NCBI RefSeq assembly: GCF_943193185.1
Contig: NZ_CALPDE010000001.1
Coordinates: 1 to 64,000, forward strand
Direction of reading: 5' to 3'
DNA length: 64,000 bases
Origin: Lactococcus ileimucosae
GTDB taxonomy: Bacteria > Bacillota > Bacilli > Lactobacillales > Streptococcaceae
Position 1 is the first letter of the stretch. Each line of letters begins with the position of its first letter. Shown piece after piece: positions 8,997-17,315 of the stretch. The translations under genes and the position numbers were made by a program. The notes under the pieces were generated by a model. It was not told where the DNA came from and made no database searches. It saw only the letters and a list, made by a program, of their open reading frames with translations.

Positions 8997-10163
8997 TTAA
9001 ACGTCTTTCTCTTTAGCAATATCAACAAGATAGATTACTCGAGTATTGAACAGTATTCTTACAAGATTATTTATTAAAAGCATAATCCAAGCGAATGATA
9101 AACTAAAGGAAAGAATTTCAAAGGCTGTGAGACTAAGATAATGTAAGGGATGCCATAAGAAATAGCCTAGGGCAATCAAGGAAGCAAGAGCATAAGAAAT
9201 ACGGTACATATTTTTATCTAAATCTGGCAAAAACCAACGGATGCCGAGGATAGACAAGCTCATAAAGAAGACAATTAATTGTGCAGCAACATCGTGCATA
9301 ATATGCGCCAATCCCGTACCATTGTTCGGAATTAAGCCAACCAACGCAATAGATATCGCACACAAGGTCAGCAAAATTTGCAGAACCATAAAGCGTAGCC
9401 GCTTTCCTAATTTCTCACGAATTAGTACAAAAATATAATCAAACAAGGCAATCATCAAAGCAGCTGATACCACCAAGGTCATATTAAATTGCAAGCTCGT
9501 ATTTGACTCACTGGTGCCCAATAAGCTAAAGTTTTTTCGCCACCAATATTGGTTGTTGTTGGCTGCCATACTTGCTACCAACCCACCAACAGATACCATG
9601 ATAAGCATATTAATCATCATTTGTATAGAAAACGTGTCCACAACAAAGATAAGTAGATAATTCAAAATTGCTGAAAAAATAGCAAAAATCAAGACCGATG
9701 TAAACACATCAAAACTTAAGCCATAAAACAGCTGGTTTAAAAACCAAAATAGAGCAATTAATGCTAATGTTACAATAATAAAGACTGAAAGAATAACGGA
9801 AAGAAAAGTTCTCCAGTACACTTGAGGGCGCATCATGTGATAGAGTTCTTTCCGCTTCTTAATAAATGCAGTAATAAAAGATGTCAAGGCAACAGCATTA
9901 GCAATGACTAAAACTCCCGTAGAAATCGATTCAGTACCTGAAAGATAAATCTGTTTCAGGCCCATCACTTGACTAACAATAAAAAAGAGAAGCGTACTGA
10001 TTACCGTTGGTATCAGAAAGACTCGGGCTGCATCTTCTTTTTTATTTGGTGCCTTTGCACGTATGGTAAAACTGTTCTTACTGTTTTTAACAACTTCAAT
10101 TTCTTTTTCTCTTGGTACATCCAACTGCTCATAAAGTTCCTTAGGGAGAAGTATTTTTCTCAT
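8997..10163 (-). CDS. Polytopic membrane protein with AbrB-like N-terminus
   Basis: 388 residues from ATG 10163 (GGAG 5 bases before). The first 45 residues, beginning MRKILLPKELYEQLDVPREK, look like a short AbrB/SpoVT-type DNA-binding fold. About ten hydrophobic helices follow from residue 48 on, with a DUF998-like pattern in the second half. I do not recognise a specific family, and function is unknown. The gene overlaps the region of the upstream DUF1934 gene end, so they may be co-transcribed. Confidence 0.65.
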   Translation of the reverse strand: MRKILLPKELYEQLDVPREKEIEVVKNSKNSFTIRAKAPNKKEDAARVFLIPTVISTLLFFIVSQVMGLKQIYLSGTESISTGVLVIANAVALTSFITAFIKKRKELYHMMRPQVYWRTFLSVILSVFIIVTLALIALFWFLNQLFYGLSFDVFTSVLIFAIFSAILNYLLIFVVDTFSIQMMINMLIMVSVGGLVASMAANNNQYWWRKNFSLLGTSESNTSLQFNMTLVVSAALMIALFDYIFVLIREKLGKRLRFMVLQILLTLCAISIALVGLIPNNGTGLAHIMHDVAAQLIVFFMSLSILGIRWFLPDLDKNMYRISYALASLIALGYFLWHPLHYLSLTAFEILSFSLSFAWIMLLINNLVRILFNTRVIYLVDIAKEKDV

Positions 10164-10164
10164 A

Positions 10165-10542
10165 TCAACTCCTTTTCCAATCAATTCTCATGCGGTACTC
10201 TCCGATGGGAATATCATTCTGAGCTAAACGATACTTCAACTTCACATGGTTTAACCCTTCATCCATATGAAAGCCATCTGTCACAATTTCTAAGCGCCCC
10301 AAGCCTTCATAGATTGTGTGTGTGGGCATTTCTTTATGAAAACGCATGACTACCGGCTTTTCAGCATAGCGCGTCATGCTCAACTCTTTTTCATCAAACT
10401 TTATTAGTACTTTTTCTTCCTCAGCATTTTTATAATACAATGCAATTTTACTTCCTAATTTTTTAACCTCCCCCTCAAAAGTTTCACGAATAAATTCTTC
10501 TTGTCCATCAATAATAATGCGATTCCGAATAATAATTTCCAT
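10165..10542 (-). CDS. DUF1934 (YwiB-like) beta-barrel protein
   Basis: 125 residues from ATG 10542, starting MEIIIRNRIIIDGQ. Lipocalin-like beta-barrel family conserved in Firmicutes, function not established. The longer reading begins in the promoter region and is not likely. The start has no clear Shine-Dalgarno site and lies close to -10-like AT-rich sequence, so the message may be nearly leaderless. Confidence 0.75.
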   Translation of the reverse strand: MEIIIRNRIIIDGQEEFIRETFEGEVKKLGSKIALYYKNAEEEKVLIKFDEKELSMTRYAEKPVVMRFHKEMPTHTIYEGLGRLEIVTDGFHMDEGLNHVKLKYRLAQNDIPIGEYRMRIDWKRS

Positions 10543-10738
10543 AAGTGTTATTTTACTATAACTTGCATTATTAGTAAAATGGCAATTTGCAGTAAATTCA
10601 GTTATAATTAAATCATAGTAATGCAAGAGTTTTCATCTAGATGCTGATGGCTTTTGATAACTCTTATCTGAAAAAAATTGCTTTAAAAATCAATGGCTTC
10701 CCCAAAAAACTTTACTTACAAATGCAAAGGAGGTTTTT
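10543..10738 (+). promoter_or_regulatory. Divergent promoter region DUF1934 / HD-domain gene
   Basis: A TATAAT near 10603 on the plus strand can drive the HD gene. On the minus strand TAAAAT near 10550 can drive the DUF1934 gene. Neither has a convincing -35 element. Confidence 0.4.
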
Positions 10739-12037
10739 ATGGCTCATCTCGAAAAAGTCTTTCGCGATCCTGTCCATGACTATATTCACGTAGAAAACCA
10801 AATCATATATGACTTAATCAACACTGCGGAATTTCAACGTCTGCGCCGTATCAAACAACTTGGAACATCTTCGTATACTTTTCATGGGGCTGAACACAGT
10901 CGTTTTTCTCACTGCATGGGTGTTTATCACATTGCAAAAACTATAACAGACTGGTTCACAAAGAGCTACCCAGAAACATGGAATCCTGAGGAAAATCTCG
11001 TTACACAATGTGCTGCTTTATTACATGATGTAGGGCACGGAGCTTATTCGCATACTTTCGAAAGCCTTTTTGCTACAGATCATGAAGTGATGACTCGAGA
11101 AATTATTACCGCTCCCTCTACTGAGATTAATGCTGTATTACGCAAGGTAGGACCCGACTTTCCTGAACAAGTTGCTTCTGTTATTTCACATGACTATCCC
11201 AACCCTCAGGTTGTCCAGCTTATCTCTAGTCAAATTGATGCTGACCGAATGGATTATCTTTTAAGGGACGCTTACTATACCGGAGCCGTTTACGGCCAGT
11301 TTGATCTGACAAGAATTTTACGTGTCATTGCCCCTCATGAAGACGGAATAGTCTTTAGAGTTTCCGGTATGCATGCCGTTGAAGACTACATCGTCAGTCG
11401 TTATCAAATGTACATGCAAGTTTATTTTCACCCCGCCAGTCGTTCAATGGAGGTTATCTTGCAAAACTTGCTTCAAAGAGCAAAGGTCTTATACCAGTTA
11501 GATCAAGAATATTTTGCTCAGACAAGTCCAGGGCTGGTGCCTTTCTTTGAAAATAGGCAGAACTTACATCACTATCTTTCTCTAGATGACGGGGTGATGA
11601 ATACTTATTTCCAATCTTGGATGTCTAACACAGACGATACTTTGTCCCAACTTGCCAGCATGTATATCAACCGCCATTTGCTCAAATCAATCGAATTTAC
11701 CCAAGATCAAGAGCAACAACTCGATCTCTTTAGCTCAGAGGCTCCTCTTTTGGATCAGCTGCGAGAACTTGTTGAAAGAGAAGGTTTTGATTCACACTAT
11801 TTTACAGGTACACATAACAATTTTGACTTGCCTTATGACTTTTATCGTCCAAATTCTAACAAACCACGAACTCAAATCGAAATATTACAGAAAGATGGCA
11901 GTTTGACTGAGCTTTCTGAAGTATCACCTATCGTTGCTAGTCTTGCTGGTACAATCCACGGAAACAGTCGCTTTTATTTTCCAAAAGTGATGCTGAAAAA
12001 ACCTGAATTTAACCAATTGATCCGTACAAATCTTTAA
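10739..12037 (+). CDS. HD-domain phosphohydrolase (YwfO-like)
   Basis: 432 residues. Metal-binding histidines and aspartate of the HD superfamily: His53 region AEHSRFSHCMG, then LLHDVGHGAYSH with His96-Asp97. The family is related to dGTP triphosphohydrolases; the Firmicute YwfO group hydrolyses nucleoside triphosphates, but the substrate here is not shown. AAAGGAGG precedes the start. Next gene starts 27 bases later on the same strand. Confidence 0.88.
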   Translation: MAHLEKVFRDPVHDYIHVENQIIYDLINTAEFQRLRRIKQLGTSSYTFHGAEHSRFSHCMGVYHIAKTITDWFTKSYPETWNPEENLVTQCAALLHDVGHGAYSHTFESLFATDHEVMTREIITAPSTEINAVLRKVGPDFPEQVASVISHDYPNPQVVQLISSQIDADRMDYLLRDAYYTGAVYGQFDLTRILRVIAPHEDGIVFRVSGMHAVEDYIVSRYQMYMQVYFHPASRSMEVILQNLLQRAKVLYQLDQEYFAQTSPGLVPFFENRQNLHHYLSLDDGVMNTYFQSWMSNTDDTLSQLASMYINRHLLKSIEFTQDQEQQLDLFSSEAPLLDQLRELVEREGFDSHYFTGTHNNFDLPYDFYRPNSNKPRTQIEILQKDGSLTELSEVSPIVASLAGTIHGNSRFYFPKVMLKKPEFNQLIRTNL

Positions 12038-12064
12038 ACCAAATTAGAAAAGAGAACAAACAAA

Positions 12065-12877
12065 ATGATTAAACTTATTGCTATTGACATCGACGGTACT
12101 TTGTTGGACCCTGACCGTAAAATTACACCTGAAGTTAAACAAGCGATTGCGGATGCAAAGGCCGCGGGAGTAAAAGTTGTCATCACTACAGGCCGTCCAC
12201 TCATGGGTGTCCATGATATTCTTGAAGAACTTGAATTGACAGACTATAGTGACTATGTCATCACCTATAATGGTGCCCTAGTCCAGCGTGCAACAGGGGA
12301 AGAGTTTATCATGGAAACTTTGGAAGCCGAGGATGTTTTGGATATCGATGCCGCGGCACGCAAGATCGGTGTCCACATGCATGCTATTACGAAAAAAGGG
12401 ATTTATACAAGTAATCGAGATATCGGAAAATACACTGTGCACGAAGCATCTTTAGTTAATATGCCTCTATACTTCCGCCAACCCGAAGAAATTGCTGCGC
12501 TTGAAATTGCCAAAGTGATGATGATTGACGAACCTGATATTTTGGATAATGCCATTGCTTACTTGCCTTTTGAGTTTTTTGAACGTTATAATATGGTTAA
12601 GTCGACACCTTTCTACTTAGAGTTTATGAATAAAAAGGCGAGCAAGGGGAATGCTGTCTTGCATTTAGCCAAGAAGCTTTTCCTAGATGTTGATGAGCTC
12701 ATGGCTATCGGGGATCAAGAAAATGACCGTTCCATGCTTGAAGCTGTGGGAAATCCTGTTGTTATGGAGAACGGTAAGGAAGAACTGAAAAAAATCGCCA
12801 AATATGTCACTAAGTCTAACGCAGAGTCTGGTGTGGCCCATGCAATTAATGAATGGGTTTTGAAAGACTATGAGTGA
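12065..12877 (+). CDS. Cof-type HAD phosphatase (YidA-like)
   Basis: Sugar-phosphate phosphatase of the HAD superfamily. 270 residues. Motif I DIDGTLLDP with Asp8 and Asp10, motif II ITTGRP at about 41, motif IV GDQENDRSML near 217, with the large type-C2 cap domain between. Likely a general phosphatase for small sugar phosphates. Follows the HD gene closely, so an operon is probable. Confidence 0.9.
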   Translation: MIKLIAIDIDGTLLDPDRKITPEVKQAIADAKAAGVKVVITTGRPLMGVHDILEELELTDYSDYVITYNGALVQRATGEEFIMETLEAEDVLDIDAAARKIGVHMHAITKKGIYTSNRDIGKYTVHEASLVNMPLYFRQPEEIAALEIAKVMMIDEPDILDNAIAYLPFEFFERYNMVKSTPFYLEFMNKKASKGNAVLHLAKKLFLDVDELMAIGDQENDRSMLEAVGNPVVMENGKEELKKIAKYVTKSNAESGVAHAINEWVLKDYE

Positions 12878-13224
12878 GCTTCTTGACGAAGCTTTATATG
12901 GCACCAACATCTCTGGTAATATTGGTCGCTCATACAGACCAAAGATGTCCTAAATGAAAAGAACCCTCCCAATCTCTTGTTGTGTTACAACTCAAATGCC
13001 TTATTGAGTAAGCCTGCATCTCTAAATACTGCTTTTGCAGAAAAAATCATGAAATTAAAAAGAAAGTTGGTCTAAACTTTCCATACAAAAAAAGCGCCTA
13101 AGTGTACATCTCCCAAAGTTAGACAGAAAAAAACTAACTTTGGAAGATGTACAGTTTTAAGCGTTTTTCTTTTGGGATTTTACCTAAAATCTGTTGCTTA
13201 TCGCTCTGTTCTCACCTCTTATTT
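12878..13224. other. Gene-free region with terminator-like inverted repeat
   Basis: 347 bases without a credible gene. A small hairpin AGCTTC/GAAGCT follows the HAD stop. The main object is the long inverted repeat described at 13102-13154. The rest shows nothing recognisable. Confidence 0.5.
13102..13154. repeat. Long inverted repeat, possibly two facing IS3-like ends
   Basis: Arms of 21 bases (13102-13122 and 13134-13154) match at 19 positions around an 11-base A-rich loop. The arm TGTACATCTTCCAAAGTTAG resembles terminal repeats of IS3/IS150-group elements in streptococci, but no transposase remains between them. It would also act as a bidirectional terminator between the HAD gene and trhO. 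Confidence 0.45.
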
Positions 13225-14238
13225 TTAAATCCTTCTTTTAGTAAAAAAAGTTGGATCAGCCGTACGTTCTCTTATCAGCACTTTTATATCTTCATCTGGC
13301 AGGCTGAGTTCTTCCACACAGCTTTGTGAACAGCACCCTTCAAAGCGCTCTGCACAGTTTGAACACTGAATAAACAAGCGATGACAAGCTTTATTTTTAC
13401 AGTTTCTATGCCTGTCGCAAGCTTCACCACATTGCGGGCATGTTGAAAGAATATCATCCGTGATACGTTCTCCCATCCGTTCATCAAAGACAAAATTTTT
13501 GCCAATAAATTCAATCGGGAGATTCTGCTCTTTTGCTTTGCGTGTATACTCAATAATGCCACCCTCAATGTGATAAACATTTTCAAAACCCTTATGCTTC
13601 ATAAAAGCACTGGCTTTTTCACAACGAATACCACCCGTACAGTACATTACAATATTCTTGTCCTTATCTTCTTTCAGCATATCAACAGCCATAGGCAATT
13701 GTTCTCGGAACGTTGCAGATGGAATCTCCAGTGCAGCTTTAAAATGCCCCACTTCATACTCATAATGATTACGCATATCCACGAAGATTGTGTCTTCTCT
13801 TCCAAGCATTTCGTTAACTTCTTCTGCCTTGAGATAATGACCTACATCTGAAGGATCAAAGGTCGGATCATCAATACCGTCTGCAACGATTTTGTCGCGA
13901 ACCTTCATCCGCAGTACCCAGAAGGACTTTCTATCGTCAGAAATTGCATAATTAAGACGAATCCCATCCAATTCAGGTGCAGCTTGATAAAGTATCGTTT
14001 TGAAAACCTCTAAATTAGCGGTTGGTAGGCTGATTTGGGCATTGATTCCTTCGGAAGCAATATAAATACGCCCAAAAACTTTCAATTCCTCAAACTTTTT
14101 ATACAAATCATCACGAAATTGTTGAGGGGCAATGATATTAAAATATTTATAAAAAGAAAGCGTGGTGCGAGGCTCTGTTTCAGCCGCCAAACGCTCTTTT
14201 AATTCTTTATTTGAAATTTTATTATGTAAGATAGTCAT
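13225..14238 (-). CDS. trhO: tRNA uridine(34) hydroxylase TrhO (rhodanese family)
   Basis: Oxygen-dependent hydroxylation of U34 in tRNAs, first step to 5-methoxyuridine. 337 residues from ATG 14238. N-terminal acylphosphatase-like domain (about 25-120), rhodanese domain with active Cys200 in [11 protein letters not shown], and a C-terminal Cys-rich domain ([11 protein letters not shown]...[12 protein letters not shown]). An in-frame ATG further upstream (MKLCYYKD) cannot be excluded; neither start has a strong ribosome site. Confidence 0.9.
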   Translation of the reverse strand: MTILHNKISNKELKERLAAETEPRTTLSFYKYFNIIAPQQFRDDLYKKFEELKVFGRIYIASEGINAQISLPTANLEVFKTILYQAAPELDGIRLNYAISDDRKSFWVLRMKVRDKIVADGIDDPTFDPSDVGHYLKAEEVNEMLGREDTIFVDMRNHYEYEVGHFKAALEIPSATFREQLPMAVDMLKEDKDKNIVMYCTGGIRCEKASAFMKHKGFENVYHIEGGIIEYTRKAKEQNLPIEFIGKNFVFDERMGERITDDILSTCPQCGEACDRHRNCKNKACHRLFIQCSNCAERFEGCCSQSCVEELSLPDEDIKVLIRERTADPTFFTKRRI

Positions 14239-14317
14239 GTCCTTATAGTAGCATAGCTTCATTTTCTTTTTAAACAATGCGCTTGTTTTTTTATGAACAA
14301 AGTTTGTTGTAAAAAAT

Positions 14318-14342
14318 AAAAAAGCTCCCCTTACGAAAGAGC
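14318..14342 (-). terminator. Terminator overlapping the end of the DUF3592 gene
   Basis: GCTC/GAGC stem extended by weak pairs, followed by TTTTTT on the minus strand. It begins inside the last codons of the gene. Confidence 0.55.
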
Positions 14343-14789
14343 AGTTCCATCTTCTTTATCTGCAAGCTCCTCTAGCTTTTGCATTCGACTCATCAGCTGT
14401 CTTTCTCCCAGCAAAATAATGAGTAAAAGCAAGCCCCATCCAGCCAATACACCAGCAGTTCGCATCAATCCATCCCCATGATAAGTTAAAAAGACACGTC
14501 CCGGACGATTATTATCCACATAAACTTTTATTTTGTCATCTATCGTTCCAAGTTTCCTAAAATAAGTATCCAAAGGACGTACTTGATGTTCTACACCCTC
14601 AAAGGTATACTTGACCTCTTTAAAGCCCTCATCCCCTCGGACAATAACGCCACTTGCTTCTGTTTTTATAACATTTTTGTTGGCCATATGAACTCCAGTA
14701 AAAACAAGAGCTCCTGAGAGCAAAGCTAAAGCAACAACGAATAAGAGAATTCTTGAAATCCCTTGAAATATTTTTACCGTATTCTTCAT
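14331..14789 (-). CDS. DUF3592 membrane protein
   Basis: 152 residues: helix at about 11-33, extracellular beta-rich region of about 75 residues with the pattern [11 protein letters not shown], and a second helix at about 112-127 followed by a charged cytoplasmic tail. This matches the DUF3592 layout; function unknown. The -10 element upstream lies between the arms of a perfect palindrome, suggesting regulation. Confidence 0.75.
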   Translation of the reverse strand: MKNTVKIFQGISRILLFVVALALLSGALVFTGVHMANKNVIKTEASGVIVRGDEGFKEVKYTFEGVEHQVRPLDTYFRKLGTIDDKIKVYVDNNRPGRVFLTYHGDGLMRTAGVLAGWGLLLLIILLGERQLMSRMQKLEELADKEDGTALS

Positions 14790-14807
14790 GTATAACCTAT
14801 GTAATTT

Positions 14808-14854
14808 CTAATGATAATTTTAATCTCTTTCCATTATATCAAAATTATCATTAG
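14808..14854 (-). promoter_or_regulatory. Palindromic operator flanking the -10 of the DUF3592 gene
   Basis: Perfect 14-base inverted arms CTAATGATAATTTT (14808-14821) and AAAATTATCATTAG (14841-14854) are separated by 19 bases that include TATAAT of the minus-strand promoter (14833-14838). The arm sequence resembles Fur-family boxes, but the regulator is unknown. A terminator function is less likely because of the position upstream of the gene. Confidence 0.5.
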
Positions 14855-14859
14855 GACTC

Positions 14860-15223
14860 TAGGCTGACCTTTATTTTATTATGACAACTTTATGAATATA
14901 ATTTTATATAAAAGTTAGACATTTTAACAGAATAGAGTTGGTTCTGCACAGCTTTTAGGGCAAAATCACTGGAAAAATCGTCTCGTCTTCATCACTTTTT
15001 TGCATTTGTCACGCGGGTTTGCCATTCCTAATATCAATGGATAGAGTTTAAACACCCTGTGTGCTGCCCACAAAATTCAAAGAGAAGCAACTATTCAGCA
15101 GGATAGGCTTTCATTAATTTTTGATTCCCTACAATCTTTTAATTATTTTCTATAGAAATACTCCTCAGCAGGATTATTAAAGTCACTTTGTACTAAAAGA
15201 AGTCTCGGTTTTGAAAGCTCTGA
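14860..15223. other. Gene-free region
   Basis: About 360 bases with scattered short frames and no ribosome sites. A stretch at 14938-14960 (GGTTCTGCACAGCTTTTAGG) vaguely recalls insertion sequence ends, but I cannot support it. Probably decayed sequence linked to the lipoprotein remnant beside it. Confidence 0.4.
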
Positions 15224-15694
15224 CTAATCACCGAACGGGTTTTCTTCCCCAACTTTTAATATTTCAATTGCTGCTCCAGCACGAGCCACACCAGTTGCTC
15301 CTCTTATGCTCAATATCTTCTGACCTGAACTTATAAAATCAATAGTAATTGCCTGTGCCTTTCCATTAAGACTTACACTTTTATCTGGATTGATACTCAA
15401 AACATTTCCATTCCCAGCTTTCCAGCTCCCGATAAGTGTAGTAAAATCACCATTTAAAATAGCCTCTTCATCCAAATCAACTTCTTGCATTCCTGTAGTA
15501 GGTTGTTGAGAAATTTCAGTAGAGGCTTCTGGCTTTTCTTCTTTTTACAAAAGGTGTCACTTCTTTTGAAGAGACTTTGCGTGTGGCTTCAGTTTTTTCT
15601 TCAATTTTTTGTCTCTTTCTGCTTTTTGTGATACGCAGGCCATGAGCGACAGAGATGTAAGCGCCACAACAGACAATAGTATTAATTTTTTACC
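15224..15694 (-). pseudogene. Decayed lipoprotein gene with DUF6287-like C-terminus
   Basis: Read in three frames on the minus strand. 15694-15600 encodes KKLILLSVVALTSLSLMAC, a lipoprotein signal with lipobox ending in Cys (codon 15635-15637). A Glu/Thr/Lys-rich linker (IEEKTEATRKVSSKEVTPFV) is in a second frame. The C-terminal 88 residues (MQEVDLDEEAILNGDF...) are in the third frame. The start codon position reads GGT instead of ATG. Two frameshifts in A-rich stretches plus a lost start mean it is no longer functional. The C-terminal part resembles the DUF6287 domain of lactic acid bacterial lipoproteins. Confidence 0.65.
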
Positions 15695-15812
15695 TCTTAC
15701 CCCTTAGTCTAATATAAAAGAAGAAGAAAAGAAAGCTCCATCATAGATACAGCAGTTAAATTTTCAGTCAGGACGATTAGAACTTGTCTTGAGCTTCTGT
15801 TATAATTTAGCT

Positions 15813-16691
15813 ATGAAAAAATTAGCACTGCTTTCAGATTTGCATTTAGATGTTAATGAATTTACAGATACTGAAATCAAGGTTTTAGTTGATACTTTGC
15901 AGAGTCAGGAGGTAACAGACTTACATTTTGCAGGCGATATGTCCAATGACTATAAAAAAATTACGGCACCTTTTTTTAATCAATTATCAAAGCCCTTCGA
16001 CATTAGCCACAATCTTGGGAATCATGATATGGTACATTTATCCGAAAAAGAAATTAATGCACAGGATTTTTCACTTAAGTATTTTGGCGATACACTTTTG
16101 ATTAGCTTTCATGGCTGGTATGATTACTCTTTCACTCAGGACTACTCGGAGGAGAAACTTTTAGCCTTTAAAAATAGTTTTTACTTTGATCGCAAAATCC
16201 ATCGTAACTATAGTGATGTTATCACAACGCAACGCACGCTCACTACCCTCGAAACTCTTTTGGAAAACCTAGATTTTGAGGGTCGTATCATCATTGCCAT
16301 GCATTTTGTTCCACATAAGGCTTTTTCCATTAATACGACTTATAAAAAATTCGAGCGCTTCAACGCTTACCTTGGCTCCCAAGCTTTCCATGACTTGTTT
16401 ATCCAGCATCCTCAAATTACGGATGTCGTCTTTGGGCATGCACATCACCGGATTTCTGCTCAAACAATTGATGGGATTGTCTATCACTCACGCCCCTTGG
16501 GCTACACTTATGAATGGCAAATGGTCAGTGATTTTCTGCAAGATTATCCAGAGTATAAAATAGAAGAACACTATCATCTGCGTAAAAGATATCAGGCAAT
16601 TAAGGCGCTTGATATTTGGAGAGATTACCGTACTCAGAATCTCTCAAAGGAGTTTCTCAGTAGTTTAAGCTTTTTTAATCTGCCAACCTGA
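15813..16691 (+). CDS. Metallophosphoesterase
   Basis: 292 residues from ATG 15813. All calcineurin-type metal motifs are present: DLHLD near residue 9-13, GDMSND, GNHD, a lone His in AMHFVPH, and GHAHH. Cytoplasmic phosphoesterase of unknown substrate. TATAAT (15801-15806) ends only 6 bases before this ATG, so the transcript probably begins at or beside the start codon; the 8-codon longer reading would lie inside the promoter. Confidence 0.85.
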   Translation: MKKLALLSDLHLDVNEFTDTEIKVLVDTLQSQEVTDLHFAGDMSNDYKKITAPFFNQLSKPFDISHNLGNHDMVHLSEKEINAQDFSLKYFGDTLLISFHGWYDYSFTQDYSEEKLLAFKNSFYFDRKIHRNYSDVITTQRTLTTLETLLENLDFEGRIIIAMHFVPHKAFSINTTYKKFERFNAYLGSQAFHDLFIQHPQITDVVFGHAHHRISAQTIDGIVYHSRPLGYTYEWQMVSDFLQDYPEYKIEEHYHLRKRYQAIKALDIWRDYRTQNLSKEFLSSLSFFNLPT

Positions 16692-16763
16692 GTTCAGAAA
16701 CTTTTTGAATATTATGCTATAATAGAAAGCGAGAACTTTGAATTTTGGAAAGTTGGTGAAGCC

Positions 16764-17294
16764 TTGAATCTTCCGAAAGAAGGCGACCTTGTCACGATTC
16801 AAAGCTATAAACATGATGGCAGTTTACATCGTACCTGGCGAGATACGATGATACTGAAAACAAATGAAAATTCAATTATTGGTGTAAATGACCACACACT
16901 TGTAACCGAGTCAGACGACCGTCGTTGGGTCACACGTGAACCTGCAATCGTTTATTTCCACAAAAAGTTTTGGTTTAACATCATTGCTATGATTCGTGAG
17001 GAAGGCGTCAGCTACTACTGCAACCTTGCGAGCCCTTTTGTCTTGGACAATGAGGCCTTGAAATACATCGACTATGATCTCGATGTAAAAGTATTTAAAG
17101 ATGGCGAGAAAAAGCTCTTGGACGTTGAAGAATACGAACGTCACAGGAAACAAATGAACTACTCTCCTGAAATTGACCACATTTTAAAGGAAAATGTAAA
17201 AATTCTTGTTGATTGGATTAACAATGGACGTGGCCCTTTCTCCAAAGAGTATGTTGACATTTGGTACAATCGCTATCATCAATTAAAAAAATAG
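16764..17294 (+). CDS. DUF402 nucleoside tri-/diphosphate phosphatase
   Basis: 176 residues starting at a TTG codon (product begins [19 protein letters not shown]). Homologues in streptococci and staphylococci begin the same way and hydrolyse nucleoside di- and triphosphates. Conserved stretches include [17 protein letters not shown] and [21 protein letters not shown] plus-strand TATAAT near 16719 probably drives it. A terminator follows directly. Confidence 0.88.
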   Translation: MNLPKEGDLVTIQSYKHDGSLHRTWRDTMILKTNENSIIGVNDHTLVTESDDRRWVTREPAIVYFHKKFWFNIIAMIREEGVSYYCNLASPFVLDNEALKYIDYDLDVKVFKDGEKKLLDVEEYERHRKQMNYSPEIDHILKENVKILVDWINNGRGPFSKEYVDIWYNRYHQLKK

Positions 17295-17310
17295 TCCGAA
17301 TGGACTATTT
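17289..17310. terminator. Bidirectional terminator
   Basis: AAATAGTCC and GGACTATTT around GAAT. It serves the DUF402 gene on the plus strand and the ABC exporter permease on the minus strand. Confidence 0.85.
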
Positions 17311-17315
17311 TTTGT

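Noticed and set aside
8847..9077. 76-codon plus-strand frame between lipid kinase and membrane protein
   Set aside because: AT-rich shadow with no ribosome site, overlapping both neighbouring genes.
14938..14960. Possible IS6-like end (GGTTCTG...)
   Set aside because: Only the first seven bases recall known ends; no partner end or transposase.
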